A stretch of 64,000 nucleotides of DNA from Klebsormidium nitens (Eukaryota; Streptophyta; Klebsormidiophyceae; Klebsormidiales; Klebsormidiaceae): the NCBI GenBank assembly GCA_000708835.1, contig DF237179.1, forward strand, positions 1-64,000. The letters are read 5' to 3'. This document shows positions 1 to 12,553 of the stretch, one piece after another. Position numbers and translations under genes: made by a program. Under the pieces are notes generated by a model that worked only from the letters and a program-made list of their open reading frames with translations, made no database searches and was not told the DNA's origin. Numbering within the stretch: the stretch's first letter is position 1; every line of letters begins with the position of its first letter.

Positions 1-1103
1 TAAATTGATTGATTGATTGACTGAAAATTTAGACGGAACGCAGTGTGCCACCGTCCGATCCGTAGTTGTACGGCTTCCGGGTTCCGAGCGCTAACGACAA
101 GAATTCGGGCCTATGACGTACGGGCGTTTCCGCCGAGAGCGGCGAACTTTATGGAAATTGCGCGCCCTCGCGAACCCTTCCCTACCAATTCTCTGCCAAC
201 AAACCTTCTCACGTGCCACGCTGCAAATTAACGAAATTTCGGACTAGTGCCACAAAACGACAAGCTATCCTGCTGATTTCTACCGTCGGCCGGTCCAAGC
301 TGCTAGTTAATATACCTACTCGGTTCGGAGGTTCGGGGCCGGTTTGGGCGTAGAGGTTTCGATATGATCGTACATGGGCATTGGGTACGTAAGAACGTAA
401 CACCGATAGGCCTACCGGGACAAGGCTTGTTCTACGCTTAAGGGTAGCTTGGACGCCAGGGTACAATAAGATCACCGCCCGGGGAGTCGGGACGTTTTGA
501 GTAATAGGTAGGTAGGTTTTGTGATGTACCATCTGGCCATACGCAGCTCATCAGGTGGAGTCTGCGGACTGGCATACCGCAAAAGCGGGGCGGGGCCCAA
601 AGATGATGTTGAGAAGAGTCGAAGCAGGGACGTTACAATTTTCTCCGCTTCCTGACGTGCCGGTGATCGATGAGGGGTTCGCCTTCGGATTCAGAGTCGG
701 AAGGAGTTTGATTGAGGTCGATCGGTGATTGAGACCTGTGGCAATGTTCTTGAGCGTTTGAAAACAGGGCGTGGAGGTGGCGGGAAATGATGTTGTTGCT
801 GGGTTGGATTGTAGAGGGACCTTTGGATGAAGGCGCTAGGACATGAGCACGGTCCACGAGGTTTGTGAACGGTGAAGTCAAATGAGGCAGGGCCTGCATA
901 GACTAGTAGACTCGTTGGTTAACCGAGCCCGGCTTTCAAGCGGAGCGGAGGAAGTAGGCATGTCGAAATCCTCCAGAGAGGAAAATCGCAGTGTCGGGCT
1001 GGGCCGTTTTGCTGTGGGTTCAAGGGGAGGAAGGTTGAGATCTGGGAGTCTATTTCGACGGTTTATCGCGACGAGTGCTGGGGAACGGGTCCAAATGTGA
1101 GAC
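1..1103. other. Gene-poor left end
   Basis: No open frame here has recognisable domains or plausible splice partners. A short run of AGGTAGGTAGGT occurs near 504-515; the same word borders the retroelement fragment at about 2495. Short minus-strand frames at 633-1153 do not resemble a known family. The stretch could hold the rest of the degraded retroelement whose RNase H part lies at 1104-2493, but no poly(A)-like tail (poly-T on this strand) was seen. Confidence 0.5.
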
Positions 1104-2493
1104 TCAATGTGAAGCAGAAGCGAGCGGGCTAGCTCGAGAGTGTTGCGCCGCAACAGCTCGAGCAGTAGGTCCTAGAGCCACAGCCTGAGGAGGCCCGGGA
1201 CGGCCACAGCGGGGCCGAACGCGATGGTGCTGCCATACAGGCAATGGTGTTTGCTTTTTATTCCAGGCGTCAGCCAGTGCCGCAAAGTCCTCATCAGTTA
1301 GCTCATCAATGGTTTTGCCAACGGGCAAGAGCTTTAGACGATCTTGAAAGAGCAAGCCACGCGCTTTGACAGCTTGACACCGGTCATGCCAGATGGCTTG
1401 ATAGGTGCTGATAATCAGGGTATGCAGCAGCCGGCCAACTTTTTGAGCTTGTGCGTGAGATTGACAGCGCGGCTCCAGCCAGCGGCGAAAGGAGGTAGGA
1501 ATTTGACCAGCGGAGAAAGCATGTTGATTAAAGTGAGGCATAAGTACGTGGGAAAGCAGAGAAGTCTTCAAGTCAGCATAGGAACCTGAGACGTGATGGC
1601 GTTGAAGTAGGTCGATTGAAGAATTTAGGAGCTGTAAGCGGGCAACCTGGTAAAACGGGCAATGGAAGAAAACGTGTTTAGTACTTTCGTCAAGGTGATT
1701 GCACAAGGCACAGGTTGTGTCAAAGAAAAAGTGGGGCCGAATTGTGTGTAGGCGATGAAAGGTGGGCAGGGTGCGCCCAAGAATTTGAATCATGAATCGA
1801 CGTAAGGAGGACTCGCATGACCGTCTGGAGTCGAGAACTGGTGATGTGGCTTCTTGCCAAATCTCGTCTATCAGAAGGTAATTATGCCACTGACCTCGAA
1901 AGTGATAATGTTTGTTGAGAGCTTTATAACGTTTCATGTAAAGCTTTTGTGCGTTGTTTTCGAAGACATAGCTAGCGGCCCCTTGATGAACCTTAACAAC
2001 GGCAATACGGTAGGTGCGCTGTCTCAGAAGGAATGCGCACATGAGGTTCTAAAAGACTCTGTTTGGCGAGCCGGTCTGCCACTTTATTGTGCTCCTGATG
2101 GTGCTCTTGCAGAGTAAGAGGCCCTAAGCTGCGAAGACCAATTGCGTCACGTTTATGAGCTTGAACATGTACAAATCGCGTTGTGCCGGTACGAAGGCGG
2201 GCTTCCTGCAGGATGCGTAGAACAATAGACCGATCGCCAATGTGTTTGAGTTCATAGGAATGCGGTTGGCGATTCTTGTATTTATTAAGTTGTTGAATCA
2301 GAGGAAGGCGGTCACAGTAGATCGTAATATCGGTGGTGCGTGCGCAATGTAAGACGGCAGCAAGAACACCGAAAGCCTCGGCGCGGGCAATTGTTTGATG
2401 GCCAGGGATTCGAAGCCGTACGCGTTCGTGAGGATCAGCAGCTGGTAATTCCGGAAAGTAAAGGCCGAAACCAGCCAGTGTATCATTTGAGTA
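1104..2493 (-). mobile_element. Decayed non-LTR retrotransposon fragment (RNase H + zinc-binding domain)
   Basis: Two overlapping minus-strand frames form the C-terminal part of a LINE-type polyprotein. The first (2493 down to 1993) reads as an RNase H domain: it starts near an acidic residue (NDTLAGFGLYF), then has ARAEAFGVL, ITIYCDRL and, near its end, HNKVADRLAKQ, which fit the D-E-D-D catalytic pattern. The second (2042 down to 1104) carries a CxxC...H....HC reverse-transcriptase zinc-binding motif (CALC...KHVFFHC). The domains are in the usual plant LINE order but in different frames, so there is a frameshift near 2040. The reverse transcriptase and endonuclease that should precede RNase H are missing: the frame is closed by a stop directly at an ACCTACCTAA word. 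It is therefore a 5'-truncated, inactive copy. Confidence 0.8.
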
Positions 2494-3281
2494 TTAGGTA
2501 GGTAGGTGGTATTAGATTGGGGTAAGATTAACCCCGCATGCATGGACAACTTGACGAGTCCTCAGTCACACATGTCAATGCCACGTGATGAGATCAGGGT
2601 TTTGCCGATAGGATCACGATTCAAAAGCCTTACCGCGAACACGTCTGTCATTGTGAGTTGTCATTGTGAGTGGCTGCGCCTGGATAAGGGTTCAAACTTC
2701 AGGGAGGCGAATATGCTGCATAATGCATGTAGTAAGCAAGGCCGCAGTTGTCGGAGGATCACTTACTCTGGAGTCTGGTATACCTACCTAAGTTTAAGGA
2801 GGGAGTCGGAACTACAAGTAGTGAGCACAGCCACGGCACAGCGCATCATGCATTCGAGTCTTGCATCATGCATGAACCTAGTAAAGACCTGACTCTCCTA
2901 GTCTCCTAGATGTTACGTACCATTCGAGTGCAAACCAGAAACAGTCGATTGATATTCTGGCCTCAAATTGATGAACACATTGCTAGCCCAAGAGACGGTT
3001 ACTTTGATTACCTATTGATGAACAAGTCTTCAATTGTCATCGCGGAGCCAATGCAGCCAATGCAGCTGTAGACGAGCTCGAGTAAATCGAGTATCACCTT
3101 GTCATTTGCCAAACTTCTGAGCACGGAGCCTGCGCAAGGGCGGGGGTATCAAAGCCACAAGGCCGAATCAAGAATCAAGAAAGAACATAGTGAACATCCC
3201 TTTCTTCATACAAAGCGAACAACCGTCTACCGCCACACGCTAGCTTCCCGACGTTTGAAAACTATAAGCCTAGTAAGCAGA
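2494..3281. other. Spacer upstream of the first secreted-protein gene
   Basis: No supported gene. It contains copies of the TAGGTAGGTA / TACCTACCTA word (2495-2506 and 2779-2788) and presumably the promoter and 5' UTR of the gene starting at 3282, though no convincing TATA box is visible at the expected distance. A plus-strand frame open from 3099 runs into that gene's first exon; the ATG at 3282 is preferred because it directly precedes the signal peptide. Confidence 0.45.
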
Positions 3282-5532
3282 ATGGGGAAGTCTTCTGCAA
3301 CCTTGGTTGTACTGCTCGCCGTCACGCTGGTGGCGGCTGGGAGCGTGTCTGCGGTTCCGGACTCCTTGCTGTGCCCTTTTGAGCTGGGGTACAACCCATC
3401 ATTCAGTGCCGACGGATCCAAGCTCTTCTGCTCAAAGGGTAAGGCGCCGACCTTGTGAGGGACCTGGACTGCTATGCCCAGATGGATTCCAGTGAGATTG
3501 TCGTCTGGCAATGTTTATTTCCGGTCAGCGTAGAATTTTATGGAAAGAAGCAGCCAGTGAACCCTTGAACCAATGATTTGATAGGGGCCGCAATGCTGGC
3601 GGCCTAGAACTCATTGACACACACTTTTTGTAACGATCTGTTGCATCCAAATCTGAGTGTGTCAGCTGCTCAAAAAGTATTACTTCCTGCCTTGCAAGTC
3701 ACAATTTCACGTTGGGTTCGAAAACTAGGGAGAAGCTCTCGAGGATATTCTTTCTCAAGCTGGCGGAAATGCATGCCGATGGCACCAGCATTCGTGGCAA
3801 TGAGTTTATCATTCAAACTGTTTATCTTATTGTTTGAAACAGAGGCCTCTCTGAGGAATGGTTTTGGCAGCTCAAACTTGAAAAGAGGGATGCCTGTCAC
3901 CCGACCACCCTTGCAATCCTGGCTTCGCTTAGTCCTGAGCTCAAGTTGCGGATATGCATAATGCAGGGCTGGCAACAGATTTGTAAATGCCAGTTTGGAA
4001 AACAGAAGGGAGCTTGATCCATCAGGGACTTGGCATGCCCAGTTGCATTCATTCTTTTTCTAGCGTCCATCAAGAAAGCAATAAGCTCTAGAAGCTTAGC
4101 AAGGAAAGCTGCATTTGCAGTCCTGGCGATTGGATCAACCATCCCAATCCGGTAGCTAAATTGTTACAGCTCATCTGCCATGGTCCAATTGTTCCACACA
4201 TGAACTAGTCACTTGTGCTAGCCCACCTGGCCGCAAGAAAAGTCTCCAAGATGCACCATTTTCGCTTTTTCGGCCAATCCCAAGCTGCCACGTGTCTCCT
4301 TGCAGGCCAGGAGATCTTCCAGGTGGACGACGCTGGCATCCTCGCGCGCTCGCTACGCGGCATTGGGACCAGCGCGCAGGCGATCGTCAACAGTTTCATT
4401 ACGGGCGATCTGTCCGTTTTTGTACGGCTTGCTGATCCGGCCGTCGAGATTGCTCTACCGGACGGTCCACATCCTCTGGACGCCGATGTGGTTGCATTCA
4501 TTCAGGACACGTTCACCTTTCCGCCAGGGGTTGATAGCACAGCTGTCCTCCAGGTAAGTTATGTGGGTATGGTTCGAAGGTAACTCAGTTGCTGTGTATA
4601 TCTGCACTTATTTATACTTCCTGCTCCTTGCTTGCCGGACTGGTTTGGCCGGATTGAGTCGATTTGGACTGGAATAGGTCACCATATCCTGCCTTTCAGT
4701 GTGAGGACTAGGTTTGTGCTCTTTCCTCGGTTATTTTTTGTCGATATGTCGAGTTAGTATGCTTTGCGGAGTTTCCTGCTGAGGGACTGAGAAGAAAACG
4801 ATGTGCCGCTCAGAAAGCCAAAGTCTTGCTTGCCTTACATTGACACGTGTCAAGTGATCTGTGATGTTCTGAAGTATGTCGCCGAAACGGTGTGTGCCAA
4901 CAAAGCTTTCCTGAATGGACCTTGACTGGTAGTAGACTTGAAACGACATGCAGGTGAGATAGCTTACAACAGATGGTTTCGAGCTTTTTCCAACGAGTTA
5001 CTCTAATATTCTTCCAGAGCAAACAACGAACGTGCGCACACTCTCCAGACCCACTCCTTGGCGCTCATCCAATCTCACAATATTACCTGCACTGGACGGA
5101 GTTAGCAGAACCTTATTGCAGGACTGCTCAACCCATTTAGACTCCAAAGAAAGCCCTCCCTTTTCCGTCTTTTGCACAGCAATTGGTTCTCATAAGTTCA
5201 GTCCAAACCTTCTGACACCTTCTCCCAGCTTACGAACGCACGAGTCGCAGCAACTTTTTCAAAGTTGCGCAGCAGCCAATGGAAAAGTGGCCGCTTTTGC
5301 TTCATGTTGCTTAAACGCTGAAAGCCGTCCCAAAAGTCTCCTTTGCTTCTGTCAGGTCTCTGACTATCACTTCCTCAGCAACGACGACCCCCGCACGGCC
5401 ACAGTCCACGTCAAGGTGTTTGCAGCCGAGTACACAATCGAGTACGACACCCTCTGGCTTTTCAACTTGGTGAACGGCACGCGGGTCTGGCAGCTCAAGA
5501 GGACGTACAACCCCAGCCTAGAGCCCAATTAG
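3282..5532 (+). CDS. Small secreted protein with NTF2/SnoaL-like pattern, paralogue 1
   Basis: Three exons: 3282-3438, 4306-4553 and 5356-5532, giving 193 aa; intron phases are 1 and 0. Residues 1-24 are a clear signal peptide (ATLVVLLAVTLVAAGSVSA, cleavage before VP). Then comes a short segment with two cysteines (LLCPFELGYNP... and LFCSKG). The rest alternates an amphipathic helix (AGILARSLRGIG), a GDLSVFVRLADP stretch, and three beta-like strands ending in VHVKVFAAEYTIEYDTLWLFNL and VWQLKRTY. This order resembles NTF2/SnoaL-like cone folds, but that fold call is inference and no catalytic residues can be assigned. A close paralogue with identical intron phases sits at 14409-16139. Secretion is well supported; function is unknown. 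Confidence 0.82.
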
Positions 5533-7799
5533 GATATTCACGTTCTGGAGAGATTGGTCTCGTGTTTGCTCTGACGGTATCCAACGGTATCTGACGGTGC
5601 AACTTGTCTTGGTTTTAAAATCTTCAGACGAAGGATCGTTCTGCATTTAAGAGTAAAGCAGAGGCCCTGAAGTCATGCTTTCATATCATGAAGAGACTAT
5701 CATTTAGGGTGGATAGACAGTTAGTAAGGCTTCCATCGCAGCGATTTTTAAGCCAAGCTAATTGTTGTGCAGCTTCTGGGAGTGCCGAAACTCTGCCACC
5801 TCGTTGAGTCAGGTAGTATAGCTAGAGGTTTGTTAGAAGACCACACAAAACGGAACTCGTTGTTTGTTTCCTGTTTGGCGTCGTGCAGACCCTTGAGTAT
5901 ACAGTCACTTGATATTGACTGTTGAAAAAGGGGTTCCGCGCTGTGTTTCTTTCACATGACACTTCACTTCGAGAAACCTAGTGAGGTCATGGGGTTGTGC
6001 TCACCTTGAATGGAGCTCGGAAGTGATTATTGTCACCAAGCCCACAATATGCATACCTGGACACAAGAAGTTCACGAAATTGTAGCATACTAGGAAGTGT
6101 ATCCCAGTATCAGAATCGGAGCAAGCTGGTGTTTGATAACTTCAGTCTTGAAAATCGCGCGCGCATAGCGCCCAAACCGTACGTGGTTTCCTCTGGATAT
6201 CTGAAGTCGAAGACAAGGCAAAACTCAATGCCTCGATCAGGCATGCGTGAGAGCACGACACGCAACCGACTGACGGCGGCCACTTCAAGAGTCCATGTGA
6301 GATCAATAACGCGCTCCATTATGCACCGGCTCCGATTCAGCGTTGCGGCATAGGTGCGTCAATGCGCCGAGATACGGGGCGGTCAAGCGCCCCGCTAGCT
6401 GGCCTGATGTTATGATGAAGAACTGCCCATGTTAACGCAATCGTGGCTATAAGTCGTCCTCTTAGCGGTTTCTATAATGTATCTCGCCTAGCAATTATAC
6501 TCGATCATGGTCAGAGCTGATTTACAACGTCGCGTCTCGCGCCAAGAGCGCGATGCGACCGTACAGCAGTAGAGCATTACTAGAATCCGGCAATCTTTAG
6601 TAGATTCAATACCTGCAGGTTTCAACGGAACTTATAGCAGTTCAGCGCCCGAAGTTCAGCGCCGGATGCGGAACCTTTTTCATAATTCCCGACTTAAATG
6701 ACTCCGATCTGCGTCACTTGCTCTGATGCGAGTTACCAAAGGAGATGCGTGTCGTTGCTGTGTCGGGTCAGCGCTCCAATAAATTTATGCGCACATGGCT
6801 CGCTAGCCTGGAGATCGGCCGCCGGCAGGCGACGGCGCGGCCGCGACCGCCTTAGTCCGCGAAGGGAGGCCGCAGAGCCCGCTGCACGTCCCCGCTGATT
6901 ATCAGGCTCTGTCAACAATGGCCACACTGCACGCAGCCAGAGTAGTGTCGGGCACGTGCACATGCAGATCACCTCGATGACTGCTGACCAACGATCATCC
7001 CGGACGGTATAGTAAGCGGGCCGGAGGCTCCGGTAAGTTCATCAATTGTCGATCACTTGAGCACGATTGCAAGTTGAACGCACTGACCTTTTACGTACTG
7101 CCAATCTTAACTTTGCCATGGCATGAATTCCAAGCCGCCTCCATACTTTGATTCGTCCGGTCCCTCCTACACAATCACGAACCTATATCTAGTCTCCTGC
7201 GAGTGAATCCCATGAATGAATGTATGACACGGAATGGCTCAGAGCCCTCGTCTTGATCCAGTAAGGCTTTGTAATATGGTACCACTATGAAGCACACATA
7301 CAGACGCCAGTCAACCGATAGACGTCAAGCAAGCAAGTACGTAAGTCTCAACAAGGAAACGTCGATTTGCAGGAGTTGCATTGAAACGAACTACTGAAAC
7401 GGGAATGCGTCGTCGCCGTTAAAATTCAGCGCTCCCGACTCCGTTGGAGCTAGTGGTATATATAACTGAGATCGAGCCAGCGGACGTGCTAATGATTGAT
7501 GTTATCAATATTGATATGGTTAATGATATTTTGCGGCCGGGAAGGGTCCACGAAACCACCGACAACCGTGTGAAGCGCTGGCGAATGACGCGCGAGACAA
7601 TCACCGTTCCGATCCACTGCACGTCGTTTGCAGTGGGCCGTCGAGTCTAATCTCATGAGCGCACCGTGGAAGATTTCCGCAGACTTGCAACTTATATTAC
7701 AGACCGTTTCAAATCGGAAAATCCGACCTCCACTTCTCTTTCTGCTTGTTGCTGTCTTTTTAAACGTCGATCGTCAAGCACTTCCTCGAGTGACCGGCG
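5533..7799. other. Intergenic region between convergent genes
   Basis: About 2.3 kb between the 3' end of the plus-strand secreted-protein gene and the 3' end of the minus-strand GT61 gene. Open frames here are short, lack splice logic and show no family motif. No tRNA, rRNA or clear repeat was found by eye. Confidence 0.5.
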
Positions 7800-10700
7800 C
7801 TATCGCTTCTGAAGAGGCATGGCTACTTCGAGCGTGAAGAAATGCTCCACCGCGGACCGAATCGCTCGCTCTAGTTCCTCCACAGGAACCCTAAACGGGT
7901 AGTTCTTGGACATCGGGTTGCACGTCCCGTCGTGCGCGTGGTCTATGGAATGCAGGCTTTGACACCGCGCGATGTCTTCCAGACTGTAGTCAACCAGCTT
8001 CTGCGGGTGAGTGTAATTCACCGACTCGACGCCGAAGTAGATGAGGTTCCGCGCGGCCGCCATGTTCCGGAATTCCGTCTCCAGGAACCGGTCCGGAAAC
8101 AGCTCGATGACCGCCGCGTTTTCTGGTAACCAGACCATGTTGGATAGGGCCGCCCCGTGAGATGCGATCAGGATCCCCGTTTCGGACATGGTTACGACCT
8201 GCGGACAAAAGGTCGGACGCTTTAAGATACAGTCCAAGTTGCTGAGATGAATCCGCTACCTCGCTTGAGAGGCTTTGAAGAACATGCTTAGGCTGTGACC
8301 AAGTCGCATGTCTGAAAACCGCAACGAGTAGAGACTAAGACGCGGGAACCAAACGAGGAACGATTGAGAGAAAGTAAGGTTGATCTAGAAGGATCTTCTG
8401 GATACGTGCTGATGTGTGCTCGTCTCCTAAGCTCACAGGATATTGAAGCGTGTTCGATTATCTTTGGGGCCGACTATCTTGAAGATGCAAGCTTGAAGAT
8501 GGACCGCAAACACTAGCGCTTGCGACAATCGACGCGATTGAGAGGACACGCCTTTTGAGTCTCCGTGTGATTTATGGTGGGCTTCTTCATTCGCGGCGGG
8601 GTGGCTCAGTCACGTCTCTAGATGGTCTGCCAATGCAGACTAGTTGGCTCGTTTCAACAGCGCAGAGGGTCGAAGCCGTTTGCTACGAGAGTTTTAGAGT
8701 CAGCGTTAATGGGCTCTTCAGAAGAGGTCGCTTTCCGATCTTTCACAAGCAGAGCAGCTGATCTATCAAGGTGACCCAAGCCTTTTACGGTCCACTGACA
8801 CGAATTCGTTTCAGTACCGTCTGGATTCCAGACCACTTTCGGTGTGGTTAGGGTTTGGAAACGGGTCACTACAATTTTGTCGTCCTCACCTGCTGTCGGA
8901 AGGTCATGTGCGGCTGGCCTGAAACCTCTTGGATCAGGTTTCCCGCCAGCCCTAGTTTCTCAATCACGCTCATGATGTCCTCTACGTTCTCAATGTGCCT
9001 CGGAAACTTCTCAGGCCGGTTAAGGACCGTGACCCGAGTCCAGTTAGCTCTGTTAACAACTGGGACCTTTTGATGTTCGTAAGCCCGTGCCCTGAGCTCG
9101 GAGGCGTCTAGAGGGCCCACCGAGAAGAAGGGCTTGTAACTGGTGATCCCGCCGCGCTGTCCACAGAGCAGCGTGCTGCAGAAAGGAGGAGCAATAGCTT
9201 ATGATGGTGTAGTGACCCTGCGTCAGAACTCAGTTGGGAAGGGAATTCAGCTGATGACACCGTAGAGTTTCAATCTCAAAAGCGTGCTTCAAAAGCTGGG
9301 AGACCCAACTAGATTTTCTGAATCCGACACACTAGAACCTTTGGAGAGCCAACTCCGCAGGACATCTTGCAAAAATAAGATTTCAACTCAGGGGACAACG
9401 TTCATACCCCCGCCCTAAGCGAGCTCGATTGCTCAAAAATGCAGCGAGCGTGCGATACAAGACTCTTTATTGCCGCAGTGTTAGCGCTTCAGCCGTGACT
9501 AACCAAATTTTACTGGCAAAACTGGTATCCAAACATTCAATTCAAACCACCCGGATTGCTGACAGAAGGAGGAGAACCAGGTTTGAGCAAGTCATAGATT
9601 CTGCTCCGTTTGATCAGCCGTTAAGAAGCGTCGGCTCTGAGCTTGACACAAATTTCGGCGGCCAGGGTCTATTGCAAAAAGCGATAGCTTATGCATCGAT
9701 TTCGCAATCGCCCACCTGCCACCTTGCGCCAGGTCTTTCTTGAAGATCGCCTTCGTTTGCGACTGCGTCGTTATGTTCAGGATTCCCAGATTGAACTCGT
9801 GGTACTCCGTCTCGTTAAGCACCAGCACGTAGTCTTGGGGCGGAAGCTCTCCCGACCCGTTTCGCATCTGAGCCTGCGGAGAAAGAACGCCAGCTGTCAG
9901 AAATACATTTTGTATTAGTGCTACCGTGCTTTGTAGGACTCCTGGGCACCTCTGCTCCGGATTTGACTAAACCTCTGGAAGAACGGCCTTTTCGAAGGGC
10001 TTGTAAGCCTTGGGTTCGGTGACTTTCTGCAAAATTGCGGATTAAGTCTGGTCAGGTGTCCTCAAGCCAACCGAAGTAAGGGCGGCAAGTGGAAGGCGAG
10101 TGAGGGCTGCCAGTCAGTCGGCAAAGCTGAATTCAAAATCCTGAAGGAAGGAGCCACGCGTATTTAGGGGATGGCTCGAGATGCATTAATGGACACAATA
10201 ACGGCTGCTAGTGTCTCAACTTTCCGTCAAGCACGCTCGTAAATATTTCAACAGGCCAACCATAAGATACCCGTAGAGATGAGGCCCTCTCGGACCGACG
10301 AGACTTCTGGCTGAAACCTTGATTCCAAGGAATTCTAAGGGTGACAAGCAGCAAACACAACTCGCAATGTTCGGTTGTCGAGCGACTTCACATTTTGGGC
10401 TCGACGTTGTCTTCCACCCGCGAGGTTTTTATAGGACTAGTTCCAGATCGGAGGAACCCATTCGCAGAAAGTCAGGCTAACGGAGGAATAGCTTTTGACA
10501 GGAACCGCAAATCAGACAGAAGTGAACGGGGGCCAAGAAAACGACGGCCAAAGTCTTTGTCAACTCCACTGCCAAGAAATGGCGAACGACATTTCAACTT
10601 TAGGAGCGTGAAGAGCCTCTTCTGCCACGGCATACTATAATTCCCTACGAACAGCAATCCGAAGCTCCTACCTGCAACTGCTCTAAGTTAGAAAATGCAG

Positions 10701-12553
10701 TAGCGTAGGGCGGATATATTTAGGAGAGCAATTTTGGCGGCAATAGACCAACCTGTAAAAGCCCCGTGAACGACATTCCGGTGTGCCAGATGTGGTCCGT
10801 TGTGTCCGTTTCCGGCCGGACGATCCAGAGCGCGCCGTCTAAGAGGGTCGCGTTCGCCAGGGCTTCTGGGCCTTTCCATACTCCCTGAATCTTGTTGTTA
10901 ACAGGAAGGGGCCATTTAGAATCTGGTGGGTACCTAGAAAGCGGACAAAAACGTGTGCTGGTTTAGAAAGCGAGACGAAGTTCTTCCTGATGCTTTGAAG
11001 CATCCACGTGCCAATCCTTGTGGCTGGTTAGAGTATCGAGCTTGGTACAGGGTTTCTATTGACAAAACCGTTTTCGGTGGGACCCGAAGTACGGCCCAAA
11101 GGTGGTAAGAGATAAGCAATTGCAATACGGTTGCAGTAGAATCAAGATGATGCGCATTAGAGGTTAAGATAGGCAGATTCTCGCAGAAAAGAGCTACGCT
11201 AAGGACTGCCAGCAAGCTTGCAGCCAATGTCAACTTCTATAATCATCTGAGAATATCACTTGAACGCCACGATGCAGTTCATCTAACCTCCGAGAGGCGA
11301 ACTGCATCTTAGAAAATCAAGTCTGTTTCCACGTTCAAGAACCTTATGACAAGCTCTAAGTATAGCAGGTCTTACATAATCGATAAAACAGAGACGCCAG
11401 CTGCCAGCTCGCCGACATTTCGACTGCTGAGGCTGAAGATCCATATCAGCCTATGAATCTTTGATGGGTGCATGGATCCAAAGGAAGCCCCAACCCCTCG
11501 ATGAAATCAAAGCAAAGCGGCCCACCTTCCGTTCGTCCAGCGCCCTTCCTGGAAGATGATGGTCGAAGCAAACTCCTGCCCCTTCCTCTCACTGTCAATC
11601 AACACCATCTTCTCCTGCGTCTTATCGAAACAAACCGGGCCCCCGAAGTAGCATATGTCCGACCCGTCTGCATCTCTCAAGCAACGCGCCGTACTTTTAA
11701 GCGGGAACGTTTCCTCCTCCGGAGAATCTGTTTCCCTTGGCGCTACAGCCCCAACTTCATCCCTGCTTGCGGCGCCGTCACGTTTCACGACGTTGACGGA
11801 CTTTATCCTCCCTTCCTGTAGTTCAAGCGTCAGTGAATGGTCCCCGTTGAGATTTTTCAGCACCGCTGATACAACCCCCATATCAGCCTGTTGCCCGCGA
11901 CCCTCAGGGTCTAAGATCGACTCAGCCCTTGCCTCAGAAACGCCCACAAAACTCGCTTGATCTCCTTTATTTTCAGAGCCCACGTTTGCATTGGTGCCTT
12001 CCTCAGAGAGCCCCTCTTCCGTCCGATCCTCATCCTCTCCAACATCAGAGTTGGCTGAACTAGCGGCCGACTCTGATGTCCCTTTTTCTTTTGTCACCTC
12101 TCTACTCAAAACGACAGTCGTGGCCTTTGATGCCATTGAAGCATCCGCCGGCCTTTCTGATCCTGGCCTTGCAATCAAGACTTTTGAGGTTTGACTGTTC
12201 TCATTGCCAATCGGCTTTTGAGCTCCCCCCATCTTTCGTTGCACGTTCCTCCCCGACCCGCCTTCAGATTCTGCATTCTGGCGCTTCTTTTCAAGACTCC
12301 CCTTTGCCAGTCTTGTCGCCGCCAGCTCATTTCCCCCCACGAGTGAGCTGAGAACCCCAGTGCTTTGCACGATCCGGGACCCTTGATCACGGAGGTACGA
12401 CCACCCTTGTCCAGTAAGCGATTGTTCGCTAGAGTTGATCATGGAGGACCCAGCAACGAAGAAGAGGAGAGTGACGGCTGCCGCGAACGTCTGCGTTCTG
12501 GAAAAGTTTTTGAAAGACCACTGAGATGGTGCATCTACCTGCTTGTGGTCCAT
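7800..12553 (-). CDS. GT61 family (DUF563) glycosyltransferase, Golgi type II membrane protein
   Basis: Six exons on the minus strand, in coding order: 12553-11526, 10933-10753, 10026-9973, 9873-9716, 9175-8890 and 8198-7800; all phases agree, giving 701 aa. Residues about 21-38 (TFAAAVTLLFFVAGSSMI) are a signal anchor after a short cytosolic tail, followed by a long low-complexity acidic/Ser-rich stem to about residue 290. The catalytic part contains CYFGGPVCFDK, a DHIWHTGMSF segment, RVTVLNRP...R.IEN, and the family hallmark ASHGAALSNMVWLP followed by AVIELFP. Known GT61 enzymes transfer xylose, arabinose or GlcNAc onto xylan, N-glycans or EGF repeats; the substrate here cannot be read. The stem is unusually long (about 250 residues). 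It lies between the two secreted-protein paralogues on the opposite strand, with no evident functional link. Confidence 0.9.
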
